NCBI GenBank assembly: GCA_012184525.1
Contig: WOFQ01000015.1
Location: forward strand, 434,001 to 498,000
Length of the DNA stretch: 64,000 nt
Origin: Xenoacremonium recifei
Lineage: Eukaryota > Ascomycota > Sordariomycetes > Hypocreales > Nectriaceae
Direction of reading: 5' to 3'
Shown: in pieces, positions 10,963-22,504 of the stretch
How the letters are laid out: every line of letters begins with the position of its first letter
Numbering within the stretch: position 1 is the first letter of the stretch
Made by a program: the position numbers and the translations under genes
The notes under the pieces: generated by a model
What the model was told of the DNA's origin: nothing
Databases searched by the model: none
What the model saw: only the letters and a program-made list of their open reading frames with translations

Positions 10963-13900
10963 ATGCCTCATTCAGATCTCAAATCCGGCCATGGGGCAGC
11001 CCGAGGTGCAAGCTCCGGCCGTCGCACGTCTCTTGCCGAACAGCGGAATGCTACCAAACTAGGCACCGTCTCGGGAGTCTACATCCCCGTCTGCCTCAAC
11101 ATCATGAGCATCCTGATGTTTTTGCGGTTTGGCGTCATTCTGGGCCAGATCGGGTTTGTTGGTATTCTAGGTAAGTAATGATTACCTGCACGGGTTGAAC
11201 ACGTTTTCCTGACCACGTTAATAGGTCTTCTTATCATTGCATACTGCATTGATCTGTTGACGACATTGTCCCTCTCCGCCATCGCTTCCAATGGCGAAGT
11301 CAAGGGCGGCGGCGCCTACTACCTCATCTCCCGGTCTCTTGGCCCTGAATTTGGCGGTTCTATCGGTATTCTGTTTTACTTGGCACAAGTTCTCAATACT
11401 GCTATGAACGTGGTCGGACTGATCGACTGTATTCGTTTGAACATTGGCCCTTCCTTTCCCCAGGGTTACTGGACAGGTTACGGACTTCAGACAGCAGCCC
11501 TGCTGTTCTGCACGGGTTTGTGCTTCCTCGGATCTGCCACCTTTTCCAAGGCATCTAATGGATTGCTTGCTGTCCTGAGCCTCGCCATCATCAGCATCCC
11601 AGTGTCTGCCGTGTTCAAAGCTCCCTTTCGAGACGAATCTACCGGAATCGATTTCACCGGGTTCAGTCTGGCCACCTTAGCAGGAAACTTTCTACCTCAT
11701 AGTAATAGCCCTGAGTTCAAGGGTCTTGCAACCTTTCGAGATCTTTTTGGCATCTTGTTTCCGTAAGTGTCGGGCTCGTTGGTTCCGCCTAGTCACAGGT
11801 CTAACTTTCTGATAGAGCAACATCCGGCATCTTTGCCGGTGCCTCGATGTCAGGAGACTTGAAAGACCCTAGCAGATCAATTCCCAATGGGACTCTTTGG
11901 GCCATGCTGACTACCTTCATCACTTATTTTATAGTGATTCTGTCTCTCGCCGCGAGCACGACCCATGACTCCTTCTTAGCCAACCCCAATGCCATCTCTC
12001 TGACGAATCTCTCACAGCCTATCATTCTCGCGGGAGAATGTGCTGTTACGTTTTTCTCCGCCCTCATGGGTCTGATTGGATCTGCAAAATTGTTCCAGGC
12101 TTTTTCGCGTGACCACCTTTTGCCTGGTCTTACAATTTTTGGAAGAGGCACTAAGAATGGCGATGAACCAATCTTCGCTATCATCTTGACATACGCTCTT
12201 GCTCAAATCGCACTCCTGGCCGACCTGAATCAAATTGCAACCTTTATTTCGATGGGTTATCAGGTGAGAACATCTTGATCAACACTTGCAAGGCCCTCAA
12301 GAAACCTTGGCTGCTTTACAAAACCCGTCAACCCTTATTCCCCATCGAATCCGACCTAGATCTACTCCAGATGGTTCTTGCGCACTGACAAAATCACCAC
12401 AGATGACCTTCTTCGTCATGAATCTTGCTTGTTTCTTGCTAAAGATCGGTTCAGCCCCGAACTTCCGACCAGGTTTCAAGCTCTTCAACTGGCAGACTGC
12501 TTTCCTTGCTGGTCTTCTGTCCGCTGCCGCCATGTTCTTCATCGATGAGACCTACGCCGCCATTGCTGTTACCGTTCTTGTGTTGTTATTTTTACTCATC
12601 CACTACTTGAGCCCTCCGAAACACTGGGGCGATGTGTCGCAGAATCTGATTTATCACCAGGTCAGAAAGTATTTGCTGAGACTGAGGCCGGAGCACATCA
12701 AATTCTGGCGCCCTCAAATAATCTTGCTTGTCAACAGCCCCCGGCATCAAACAAGGCTCATCCAGTTTTGCAACTCTCTGAAGAAAGGGTCGTTGTATAT
12801 TCTAGGTCATGTTATTGTGACTGATGATTTTGATTCGGGAGTACACGAAGCGAAGCTTCAGCAGGATTTGTGGACATCTTATATTTCACACTCTGCTAGA
12901 ATTAAAGCATTCGTGCAACTTACGATGTCGCCTACCATTAATTGGGGGATTCGAAACTTGATTCTGTCCGCAGGCCTCGGCGGAATGCGACCCAACATCG
13001 CAGTCATTGGCTTCTATAATATGGAAGAACTGCGAAAGTCGAACCCAAACTTCCGAATTCCAGACGTGCCTGTTTCGATGACTGCACAGATGCGCCGACC
13101 AGCAAAAACCGAAGGCAAGACGCCACGCAGGCGTCGAGGGGATACATCGGCTCGGTTATTGACAGGATACTTACCAACAGATTCTATAAGGACCGAGGGC
13201 ATGATGTCTCCTACAGAATATCTGACCATCATAGAAGACCTTGCCTTGAAATATCGTCTCAACGTGGCTGTAGGATATGGTTTTGATGGTCTGGAGACTC
13301 CGCGGAAAGATGGCACTAATACGAAGAAGTACATTGATCTATGGCCAATTCAGATGTCGGCTGCGGTCACTGCCGATGGGAAGAATGTTTTAACGACGAA
13401 TTTTGATACATGTGAGCTTTTCAGGTACTAAGGACCCCAGTAACTCCGTTAACATTTAGTAGATACCCTCATCTTGCAGCTGGGACATATTCTTCGTAGC
13501 GTGCAAAATTGGAGGCGAGCCTTTGCCCTTCGAGTGATGGTGTTTGTTGAGTATCAACATGAGGTACTAGAAGAAAAGGCTCGCGTGAGGGCTCTCTTGG
13601 AGAAGCTCCGTATTGATGCCGAGGTTAAGGTGTTTTGTCTTGACTCAGGACTGCTTAACACGTACGAGCTCATCATCCACGGTGCTAGCCACGATATCGA
13701 GTGGGAGATCATCGTCAACGACACTCTCAGAGATGAGGAATGGTGGGACGACCTCCAAATATTCCGTGGACAAGCCGACAGTATGACTTCAGCACAAGAA
13801 GCCAATCATCTTGCTCACATCTTTGACTCTACGTCTGGGCGACCTGGCGTTTACAACCCTCATGAAGATGGCCCTGACAGACGTCGTGCTAGCATGGTCG

Positions 13901-15192
13901 ACGTCCCTGAGATGCCCAAGAAACCAGCCATTGGGATGCTTTCCAAGATGGGAGTTAACATGGGAATCCATACTCACCGTTTAAACGACGAGGTTCTGGA
14001 AGACTCGAGCTCTGAGGGCTCGGATGAGGAGGGAACTTTGTCCGGTGAAGGTGACGAGGAACTGGGCTATGCGTTTGATAGCGACGAAGAGCTTGGGCCT
14101 CGTGACCCCGTCAAACAGCCACTCTTGTCCACTTCATCTCGCCGGATGAAGGAAGATTCACAAGAGAGTACCTCGGAGGAATCCTCGGTCCAAGGTGGCC
14201 GCAACCGCAAGTCCAAGCGTACTGGCGCCTCGGCAGCCACATCTTACGGGACAATGTCATCCTCTCAGACTCTGACTCCAGAAAAGTCCATTCGGGGGTC
14301 ACGACATGACTCGTCCTCTCGAAAAGTTTCCCAGCCCGTTACGGGACCTCCAAAGCCTAGTGCCGATCAAGAGCCTGGAGCTCTCGAAGCTTTCCCCTCG
14401 CTAGGTCAACTTGACATCCTGGAGCAGCCTGCTTCCTCAAGCACACAAGAAACGTTACGTCCCCAGCGCGATGGCACTGCGACGCCACGGCCGGGCATGT
14501 CCCGAACTTCATCTGCTGTAAGGTTTTCCAGTCGGCCGGTACCGGAGACCAAGATTACGTCTGAGGCAGAAGGAGAAGGACCTGTGATAGGATTTGCAGG
14601 TCCAGACCTTAGCCCAGACGCCGCGCGAGGCGAACGACCTACTTTCTCGCGGCACTCTTCGTTGGGGAAGTTCTCCAGTCGGCCCACGCCAGAAACTAGA
14701 TTGACCAGTGGTGGCGACGAGGAATCCAGGACGATCTCTTTTGCAGAGCAGCCAATCTACTACCCGCAATCGCGACCTCACTCCGCGATGCACTCTCGAC
14801 ATCACTCCAGACAGGGCTCACAGTTTTCTAATTTTGGTCAGCCTGAGCTGAGCGTCTCGATTCCAGAGATGTTGGAACGGTATAATCTAGGAGAGAGACC
14901 GGAGGAGGAGGAGCATGATGAAAGAGTGGATGCTCATTTGCCGCAAGATGTCGAGCTCTCATTCAACGAATTACCAAGCAGGGCCCAGCATCTAATCCTG
15001 AATGAGCTCATGCGCCAGCACTCCAAAGATACGGCGGTGCTGATGAGCACTCTTCCGATTCCTTCTGAAGGTACTAGCTTGGATGAGATGGCGACAGTGC
15101 AGTATCTCTCGGATGTAGAGATTCTTTGCAACCAGCTGCCCCCCACGCTAATGGTCCTGAGCAACAACATGACGGTCACAGTAAGCCTATAA
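10963..15192 (+). CDS. VHC1: vacuolar cation-chloride cotransporter (SLC12/KCC family)
   Basis: Five exons: 10963-11170, 11225-11762, 11816-12263, 12403-13411, 13463-15192; all phases match and give 1310 residues. The permease half starts with GVYIPVCLNIMSILMFLRFG, typical of cation-chloride cotransporters, and runs through about twelve helices (ASMSGDLKDPSRSIPNGT, NLACFLLKIGSAPNFRP). The long cytosolic C-terminal half holds a regulatory domain with a Ser-rich, acidic insert (residues ~700-1100) before the ending TVTVSL. Yeast Vhc1 moves K+ and Cl- into the vacuole. For the last intron, acceptors at 13459 and 13462 both keep frame (TLDTLIL or TYTLIL). A GTAAGC at 15181 is probably not used, because the frame ends normally 12 nt later. 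Confidence 0.92.
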
Positions 15193-15948
15193 GCTTATAA
15201 ATCGACCACGGAGAAGAGATGAAGTTACGATACATGACTTGGTGGGACTACCGGCTTGTGCTGAAGGTTCCAGGAACGAGATTTCGGCTCCGACTAGCAG
15301 AGGAGCCTTTTGACTGTGTGGGTATGACTAGGCGAACCATTTAATAAACGGAAAGGATGATTTCAGCCTGCAGAATGACGAGAAGAGTTGGGGGAGGCAA
15401 TCACATGTGAAACTATGAGCGGCTCCGATGATACAACAAACGGTCACACAGCCGAAATATAGCAACGGGAGATTCAGCGAAGACAGCGGAAGCAACGAGA
15501 ACACGAGAACATGAAAGAAATGAAAATTTTATCGTTTAGTGACTACAGCAAGGGCATACCGACTCATTCCAGGGCGGCATCGTGGCATCTCGGCAGCCAT
15601 GTCTCACGCCAAACCACCACGAGGCGATCAGTGCACTCACCATCAACACTGGCTGTTCTTTGTCCCACGTTTCTGCCTCTCGGCTCTCGCGACAATGGAA
15701 ACGTCCCCCACAGTCATCAGTGACCGGGTCATCCGAGCCCGTGGCGAGACAAAGCGCCATAGAGTTTGCGCGAGTTGGGCGACGAGTTATAACCTTAAGC
15801 CAGCCCAGTTGCATTCCTGGGGCAGCTCGCCACATGTGGGAGCAGCTTGGCGTGCCTGGCCTATTTTCTATTTGTACCTCGCATGAAGAACGTCTGAGAG
15901 CGTTGTATTGCTTCGTTATTTGACATCTACAGGTTTCTACAAGCCAGC
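15193..15948. other. intergenic, 756 bp
   Basis: Contains the VHC1 3' end and the promoter of the next plus-strand gene. Short overlapping open frames on both strands show no family signature. No RNA gene seen. Confidence 0.5.
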
Positions 15949-17184
15949 ATGAAGAGTCCCGCGGAGTACATGGCGTCAAGAAGGAAAAGCGAGGACAAGA
16001 GCAGTTGGAAAGACCAGCTCAGTCCTCGCCTCAAGAGTATCCGCGGCTTCAAACGACGGCCATCAGCCGCGAGCCCTCCGCCATTGGCTGAAGAGGAAGA
16101 GTTTCGCATCGTGCACTTCCCCGACCGGCCGGCACGGCGGATTACTCAAGAGGAGATCCCCAGCGAAGAGGAATGCCGGAGGTTTCTCATAGGACTACGG
16201 CGAGAATCGGTTCAAAGTCAGCAAAGCCAATTCAGTGCGGGAATGGTCTCGGACGATGGCGACGACGAAGACATCAAGAGCTGGCGCAGCAACTCAACGG
16301 CCACGCGCCTGGGGCTGGCGCTTCAACCACCCGAAGACGCAAGAAGCGATGTCACAGATGAGGGCATCATGACGGCTCGAACATACTCACCGCACCCCTT
16401 CGTCGGCGAGGCGACGGAAGTGAAGCTGGAGAGGATGCCGACCAAGTATCTCTCTCCCAACACTCGCTCACTTCGGCCACCCCCTGAACCGCTTGTTCAG
16501 CACGGCCACTTCAACGAGGCGTGGAGCTGGAGGACGACACCGACTCAGCTGATCCCGCGATCCTCACCGCTTGACGACTCCTTTCCTCCGATCCAGTGTC
16601 ACGTCAGGAAGGATAGTGGCGCAGACCCCTTGTGCCGCGTGTGTCACGTCGGCTTGGCTGAGGCATCGCACGTCTGCCAGACGTGTTCCGACGAATATGC
16701 ACCTCCGGACGAGAAATCACCTCCTCTGAGCTTTCAGCCCCGACCCCCGACACTTTACCGTCCCAAGGCTACGATCCCGCACACGCTGGATCAGATAGCT
16801 AGCCACAGGGCATCGCCCTCGATCACTTCTTCCCATCGCGCTTCACTTTCCGTCTCCTCTTCTCACCCAGCGTCTCCGCCGTCACCTCTCTCTCCGGTCG
16901 TCGACACCGTCCACACTGTCGTCACCCTTCCGCCTCGGAATCCGCCCCTGACGCCGCTCTCGGCACTGCCCACTCCAGCGGTACTTGCGCGGATGGAGCA
17001 GCACGCTGAAGAGGATGTCTATGAGGGTGCACTAGCGGATTATTATTTCGATGATGAGAATTTTGAGGAGAATCATGGTAAGCAAAGGGTTGATCCAGAT
17101 GGGTTCATGCGGAGGGAGCTGAGTTTGGAAGAGTATGATCGGGCGTTTGCGAGCCCCGTGAGCCCGGGTCCTGGTTGGATATAG
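15949..17184 (+). CDS. unknown fungal protein with C-terminal Pro/Ser-rich region and small Cys cluster
   Basis: Uninterrupted 411-residue frame that I do not recognise. The N-terminus is basic (Lys/Arg/Ser, residues 1-45). A charged region with EEEIPSEEECRRFL-like wording follows. Around residues 227-245 is a compact Cys pattern, CRVCHVGLAEASHVCQTC, two CxxC pairs twelve residues apart that could hold one zinc ion. Beyond that lies a Pro/Ser/Thr-rich tail with three similar SxRASxSxSSSHxAS-like segments and an acidic end. No signal peptide or membrane helix. Codon use matches the neighbours and the frame is long, so it is probably a real gene of unknown function. Confidence 0.7.
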   Translation: MKSPAEYMASRRKSEDKSSWKDQLSPRLKSIRGFKRRPSAASPPPLAEEEEFRIVHFPDRPARRITQEEIPSEEECRRFLIGLRRESVQSQQSQFSAGMVSDDGDDEDIKSWRSNSTATRLGLALQPPEDARSDVTDEGIMTARTYSPHPFVGEATEVKLERMPTKYLSPNTRSLRPPPEPLVQHGHFNEAWSWRTTPTQLIPRSSPLDDSFPPIQCHVRKDSGADPLCRVCHVGLAEASHVCQTCSDEYAPPDEKSPPLSFQPRPPTLYRPKATIPHTLDQIASHRASPSITSSHRASLSVSSSHPASPPSPLSPVVDTVHTVVTLPPRNPPLTPLSALPTPAVLARMEQHAEEDVYEGALADYYFDDENFEENHGKQRVDPDGFMRRELSLEEYDRAFASPVSPGPGWI

Positions 17185-17408
17185 AGATGGAAGAAGAATG
17201 GATATAACGTGTTTCATGAATCTTCATAGTATAAATTGTTCAATACCAGACGCTTTTCTATTCCTTTTTACATGTTCTAGCATATATGGTCGCTCTATCT
17301 AGCGTGCCTCTCTGGCCTGTCTATCCAAAAGCAGAGTCTAAGCTCTATACAAAATCCGAGTACACTAGTATCATCACTCATCACTCATCTAACATTCAAT
17401 CGTCATCT

Positions 17409-18542
17409 CTAGAGTATCCTCTTGACACTCAACCCACTAACATCCCCGTCCTCGAGCTCAACCAGCCCACCCGCCTCGATCTTCTTCTTCCACTTCCCGC
17501 TCTCATAGCGCGCCAGGATCATGGTCATGCGCAGCGTCGCCTCACTGCTCGACGCATGCTCTTCGACGCCTACGGCCGTGAACGTCCAGCGGCCGAACGC
17601 CCAGTTGAGGATATAGCGGTTGGCGGGGCTGGTTGATGGCGCAGGAATGTCGGGGTCGGAGTTGGTGGGCGGGGTGGTGAGGGTGAGGACGGCTTTGATG
17701 CGGTAGACTTCGTCTTTGGCGGCGGTGGTGAGGAGGCGGTGGAGGGAGGGCATGGAGATGGCGGTGCTGGGGGGGCTGGAGACTTCGATGGAGAGGACTT
17801 CGACTTCGTTTTGGTGGGAGTGGGAGTGGGCGTGGCCGTTTGTGCCGTTGTGCGTGTGTCCGTTCGTACCGTCGTGGGTGTGGCCGTTTGTCTGAGGCTC
17901 GGCGAGGGCTTCTTCTGTCAGATCCTTGGCCAGCCCGCCGTCCACACCGAACACCACGTCCATGTCCACCCAGCCTTTGCTGCTCTTCACCTTGGCCACA
18001 TCCACCTCCAGATCGCCCACGCGATCCAAACACTCATCGTATCGCCGCTCGCTCACGCCTTCCCACTTGTTGAACACGATCAGATCCGTGTACCGCGCCT
18101 GAATCCGCGCCGTATAACTCGTATCCTCATAGCCCTGCCAATTCTCGACATCGATGACACTAATCACGCCATCCAGCACATACGCGCCCGTCTCGCGCGC
18201 CAAGCGATTGATCTCCAGCGCCAACGTCGCGGGAAACGCACTCCCACTCGTCTCAATCACAATGCGATCCGGCGTCACCGTGCTCATCAGCTCCTCCAGC
18301 GCAGGCGCAAGCTGGCCGACCAGGTTGCAGCAGATGCAGCCGTTGAGCAGCTCCTGGACGCCTGAGATGGCGGACTGGGAAGCGAGCTGCGAGTCGACGG
18401 CGACGTCGCCGAACTCGTTCTTGAGGAGCGCGAGCTTGTAGGAGGGGTTGTGGGCGCGGAGTTGGGGGAGGAGGTTGAGGATGAGGGTGGTTTTGCCGGA
18501 GCCGAGGAAGCCGGTGATGATGGTGATGGGCGTGGGCGCCAT
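17409..18542 (-). CDS. CobW/COG0523-family metallochaperone GTPase
   Basis: Single-exon G3E-family GTPase of 377 residues. Walker A is GFLGSGKTT (11-19). The metal-binding motif GCICC lies at residues 68-72, followed by ETSGSAFP and the base-recognition NKWE. A His-rich, three-unit segment (NGHTHDGT, NGHTHNGT, NGHAHSHSH) sits near residues 218-244, as in Zn-dependent members. The CobW C-terminal domain follows (RYILNWAFGRWTF). Family members such as ZNG1 use GTP to hand zinc to client enzymes; some instead handle cobalt or iron, so the metal is not assigned. It diverges from the SMP-30-like gene over a 711-bp promoter with clustered GATA sites. Confidence 0.9.
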   Translation of the reverse strand: MAPTPITIITGFLGSGKTTLILNLLPQLRAHNPSYKLALLKNEFGDVAVDSQLASQSAISGVQELLNGCICCNLVGQLAPALEELMSTVTPDRIVIETSGSAFPATLALEINRLARETGAYVLDGVISVIDVENWQGYEDTSYTARIQARYTDLIVFNKWEGVSERRYDECLDRVGDLEVDVAKVKSSKGWVDMDVVFGVDGGLAKDLTEEALAEPQTNGHTHDGTNGHTHNGTNGHAHSHSHQNEVEVLSIEVSSPPSTAISMPSLHRLLTTAAKDEVYRIKAVLTLTTPPTNSDPDIPAPSTSPANRYILNWAFGRWTFTAVGVEEHASSSEATLRMTMILARYESGKWKKKIEAGGLVELEDGDVSGLSVKRIL

Positions 18543-18681
18543 CGTGTCGTGTGGTTCTATATTCTATTGTCAATCTAAAAAGCGAAGTCTTGAAAAGCGG
18601 TGTTGGAGAGGAAGGCCGAATGTGTTGTTGGGGATGTTGAAAATGGCTCGACAATTCGAAGTTCTGGAGCCATGGAGGGGT

Positions 18682-18720
18682 GATAAGATAAGTTTATTTT
18701 TCTTCTTATCGGGTCTTATC
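18682..18720. promoter_or_regulatory. cluster of four GATA-factor sites (two forward, two reverse)
   Basis: GATAAG occurs at 18682-18687 and 18687-18692, and its complement CTTATC at 18705-18710 and 18715-18720. HGATAR elements are bound in fungi by AreA/NIT2 (nitrogen), SreA (iron) and WC-type regulators. The cluster is about 140 bp upstream of the CobW start. Confidence 0.55.
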
Positions 18721-19164
18721 GGGGCGACAGCGGGCTGGCCCCTGGCATGACGGGATACATAAGGGGAGGCAATTCCCAGTCTTGACAACTCCAGCTCGGG
18801 TCTTTTACTTCCTAGTAAAATCTCCCAGTCAATATCTTCCAGCATGTTTCTCTATTTTTATTCCTGCCTATGCGCGTCCATACGTTGCTCTGCTCTGCTG
18901 CCTTACATGGGGCGCGTAGATGCTCCGCCACGTTCAAAACGCCGGTCAGATAATTAATCTTCCTTCAAGCCTTAGTTTATGGAATTCATCACCGTGTCCG
19001 AGTCCGGCTTCACATATTTTCAGAAAAACTTCATCATCAAGTCCCGTTGCCGTGCCCGTGTCCGCCGGGTCAGTGGTGTTCGTCGCCGAGTCCGAGCCTC
19101 GCGTCCGGGGCTGTGATATGAGGCCCTATTTTGTATGCTCACGATCATTTCACAGCTGTAGATG

Positions 19165-19170
19165 TATAAA
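19165..19170 (+). promoter_or_regulatory. TATA-box-like element of the SMP-30-like gene
   Basis: TATAAA lies 84 bp upstream of the ATG at 19254, a plausible core promoter position. Confidence 0.5.
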
Positions 19171-19253
19171 AGGGCTTGGCACGTAGCCTTCTGCAACTAT
19201 GCTCGATCACTTCATCTTTGTTTTCAGCCTCTTAAAACATCCATCCCGTCAAA

Positions 19254-20486
19254 ATGAGGTCCGTCGTCTTGCCAGCAATTGTCGCTTTAGCAAGCAACAC
19301 TGCCCTTGCGCAAAGCCCGATCTATGGCGCAACGATCCCTCCCGATTTAATGTATCTACTTCCTATGGGATACAAGGGCGATATTGACAAGAATTTCATT
19401 GATACAAATACATCAGACGCTTCCATCAATGAAATTCTTGCTGCTGTACGCAATGCGACGTATTATTCGTACAGCAAAGAATTCGAGACCATCATTGGTT
19501 CGTCGCCAACCATTCGAAATATTTATGCCAGTAATTCTACGTTTACGTATGGAAACGAGGCTGGCGTCTGGGTACCAGATCTCAACCAGGTATATTTCAC
19601 GGGTAGTGGGGGTGACTCGCAGCCGTATTACATCCTGGATCTCGCGGACTATAGCGTCAAGCGGCCCAAGACTCCGAAGGACATGCCACCTACCTTCACT
19701 GGAGGAGACTACTTCAAAGGATCTGTTTATCTTTCGAACTTCGGGTTGAAGGCGCTCTCTGCTGAGCCTGCCATCTATGCCATCGACCCTATCACTGGCA
19801 ACTCGTCCGTCATTCTCAACACATATGGGGGAGCGCCGTTGAACCCCATTGACGATCTTTCATGGGTCAAAGCAAACATTCGGTCAAAATCTTGCAATAG
19901 GCCCGGAGAGGACAATTTGTTCTTCACCAGTCTGGATGTCGGTGCGGCTGGCGAGACGCAGTTCAGCGACGCCGTGTTTCCCAATGCTGTTTTCCGCTTC
20001 ACGCCTTCGACGAAATCCCTGCAAGCGGTCATTGCTCGAGCAGACGTTCTCGCCCCCAATGGCGTGAAAGCTGACCCTTCAGGCAAGTATTTGTACGTGA
20101 CCGACGTGGCCAGCACTGCGAGATCTGGGCCTGGTTCCAACTCTTCTGGATCAGCAGCGGTCTACCAGTACGATCTCGACGCCGATTGCAATCCCGTCAA
20201 CAAAAAAATGTTTGCGTTGCCACGGAGCGGATATGCTGATGGAATCCACGTGGACGACTTCGGAAGAGTCTGGACGGCAGAATTCAATGGAGTTGTTGTC
20301 AGAAATCCGCGAGGAAAGGAGCTTGGTGTGTTCAATGCTGAACAGCTGGTGGATACGAAAAGCTACCCTATAAGTAACTTTGGCTTGGCCGGCGATAAGC
20401 TTGTGGTGCTGGCTGGTGATCGAGTGTCCGTCATTCAGCTCGGTCAGAACGTCACGACACCCGCCTACAGCAAGGGGAGACTGTAA
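19254..20486 (+). CDS. secreted SMP-30/gluconolactonase-like beta-propeller protein
   Basis: Uninterrupted 410-residue frame. The N-terminus MRSVVLPAIVALASNTALAQ is a clear signal peptide with a likely cleavage after ALA. Several NxS/T sites (NTS, NAT, NST, NSS, NVT) fit passage through the secretory pathway. The body matches the SMP-30/gluconolactonase/LRE-like family: a lactonase-like propeller with LAPNGVKADPSGKYLYVTDV, YADGIHVDDFGRVWTAEFNGVVV and LAGDRVSVI. Known relatives hydrolyse sugar lactones or related esters using a bound divalent metal. The natural substrate cannot be told from sequence. Confidence 0.88.
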   Translation: MRSVVLPAIVALASNTALAQSPIYGATIPPDLMYLLPMGYKGDIDKNFIDTNTSDASINEILAAVRNATYYSYSKEFETIIGSSPTIRNIYASNSTFTYGNEAGVWVPDLNQVYFTGSGGDSQPYYILDLADYSVKRPKTPKDMPPTFTGGDYFKGSVYLSNFGLKALSAEPAIYAIDPITGNSSVILNTYGGAPLNPIDDLSWVKANIRSKSCNRPGEDNLFFTSLDVGAAGETQFSDAVFPNAVFRFTPSTKSLQAVIARADVLAPNGVKADPSGKYLYVTDVASTARSGPGSNSSGSAAVYQYDLDADCNPVNKKMFALPRSGYADGIHVDDFGRVWTAEFNGVVVRNPRGKELGVFNAEQLVDTKSYPISNFGLAGDKLVVLAGDRVSVIQLGQNVTTPAYSKGRL

Positions 20487-20824
20487 TTAGAGTGTATTTC
20501 AATTCTTGCAAGAATAATTGACTAGACATTCAACAATATAGTCATCCTACGCTGGAAAGATCTGTTTGCTGCCATTCTTTGTATCTTATGGGCTGTGGTG
20601 CTTATGACAGCCCCCCACCTGCGTAAATCACTGTGGCTTGACGTCATTCCCGAATGCAGCTGTTCTGCTTGGCAGGCAGTACAAGAAGATGTCATTTCAT
20701 GAGCCAGACAAACAACTTAACTTTGCCAACTTTTTCCTCCTCGAAGTCCTCAAATTAATCTCTTTCACCTACCAGAGCCCTCGGGTACCAGATCCTATTA
20801 AGTCCAGTGCAAACGCTTGATACA
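20487..20824. other. intergenic, 338 bp
   Basis: 3' end of the SMP-30-like gene and promoter of the small acidic protein gene. No other feature seen. Confidence 0.5.
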
Positions 20825-21210
20825 ATGGCATCTCAATCCGAAGCCAACCCGTCCACCGAGCCTGAGCCTCAGCAGGAGGAGACCTTCAAGGACCAGCTCG
20901 ACCGTGCTGCGACCGAGAGCCGATCACGCGCCGAACCCCAGAAGCCCAACCCAATTGTTGAAAAGAGTAAGAAGAGTGACCTTGAAAAGGGATTCCCTTG
21001 TCCTAACCCTGATGCCCTGTAGTCACGGAATACGTCCCCGCCGCTGCAAAGATCCTAGGAGGAGGCCAAGAAGAGCAGCCTGGGGCAAACGAGAGCTCCG
21101 TTCCAGGACCGCCCCATCGACCGGACCACGATACGCCCATTGAGGAGTTTGTGAGAGACCAGCATAGGAGCAAGATTGAGGAGGGGGATCTGGGAGGTCC
21201 CAAGGAGTAG
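20825..21210 (+). CDS. small acidic hydrophilic protein, unknown function
   Basis: Two exons, 20825-20966 and 21023-21210, with an intron at 20967-21022 (GTAAGA...CTGTAG, phase 1), give 109 residues. Without splicing the frame ends soon after the donor; with splicing it continues as ITEYVPAAAKILGGG and closes at a TAG, which supports the model. The protein is rich in Glu, Pro and Gln, has no signal peptide or membrane helix, and ends KIEEGDLGGPKE. I do not recognise a family. An in-frame ATG at 20807 would add six residues. Confidence 0.65.
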
Positions 21211-22504
21211 GATGTGATGGGATAAGACACAGCTGCGTTATGAGGTCACAGACGCACGGAATGTATGAGTACGGAGTACACGATAGCCAATAATGATGTT
21301 TGCTAGCCAGAGGCGCTTTCAGATCATATGCCGACCGTAGGTCCTCGGTACTGTCATCGCGCAGAGCTCCCCCCGATTAGAGAGAAGTAGAGTGATCCCT
21401 CCGTAGCCTGTACAAATCTTGCTCTAGTTCGGACGCCTGAAGCATGATTGCCAGGCACAAGGCTATCCCGGAGGAAGATCCCCGGCCGTGATGCCGAGCA
21501 GAGCCTCACAGGGCGATCCTCGCCTGGATGCATGTCTCGCCAGTCGCAGATGGACGAGTCGCCAAGTGACGGCAGTCCGAGAGTCCTCAACGCAAGGCTG
21601 GGCGGAATGGAATTTACGGCATCGCTCTTCGCGATCAAGCACGTATGCGACAAGCTTCATACTCAAGCAACACCAACTCTACGACGTGGGATGTCCCCCC
21701 TTCTTGGCATCTATCGCCTACAGTTTTCGTTGCGAGCAACGAACTGGCGACAAATTTCCTATATCCAAGGGTTATACTCTTCTGAGCGTTTCCCACGAGG
21801 GGAAAGGCAACGCAACACCGTGGGAGACTGGGTGAGGGTCGTGGCAGCTCAGATGCTTTTTGATAAAGAAGAAAAGAAAGAAAAGAATTCTGAAAATTTC
21901 GCTGGCCGTGCGGGTTGATAAAGGTTGTGGGGAGTGGGGCTAGTCTGTTTTGGGATGTTAGTGGATGAGTCAGCAGATACAACTTTGAGCTTCGTTGCCC
22001 AGCCAATAGAATCCACTCCAACTGGAGACGACAGTGAGAGCTGAGAGGAGACATCGCAAGAACATAACCATGCCATCAGTACCATGTTCTGCTCATGACT
22101 CATTCTTAAGTAATGAATATATTGATGACATTTCTGCTTACCTTGCATCTTGCATGCATGAGTCTTATCCGTTTGAGGCAGTCCAGCTGAACGAGACCAA
22201 ACCTCTTACAGAAACATGCACTTTTCGCATTGTCCATCTGCGAATCTTGCCCAAAATGCGTTTCAATAGATCCAAAAGAAACAGTCATGCGGAGACCCAC
22301 AGATTGCCACGTCATTTCCAGGCGGGTATGTCTTAATACTATCGGAGGTTTTGGAGTGCTTTCACTATCTTGCATATGCAGCTCGTATCACAACAGCTTA
22401 GCTCCTTCAGCTGAGCAGCGACGAAAATATAATATCATGACATCCTCAAAGCTCGCCTCTTTTCATTGATATCACCTAGAATTCAACAGCTTCACAGAAC
22501 CGCC
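21211..22504. other. intergenic, 1.3 kb
   Basis: Several short open frames on both strands overlap each other and show no family features. The 3' part should hold the promoter of the CorA-like gene. No RNA gene recognised. Confidence 0.5.

Larger units (their letters stand above)
18543..19253. promoter_or_regulatory. divergent promoter between CobW GTPase and SMP-30-like gene
   Basis: The 711-bp region contains a four-site GATA cluster at 18682-18720 and a TATA-like box close to the plus-strand gene. No gene was found inside it. Confidence 0.65.

Noticed and set aside
21448..21918. 156-codon plus-strand frame
   Set aside because: Overlaps equally long antisense frames and shows no conserved features.
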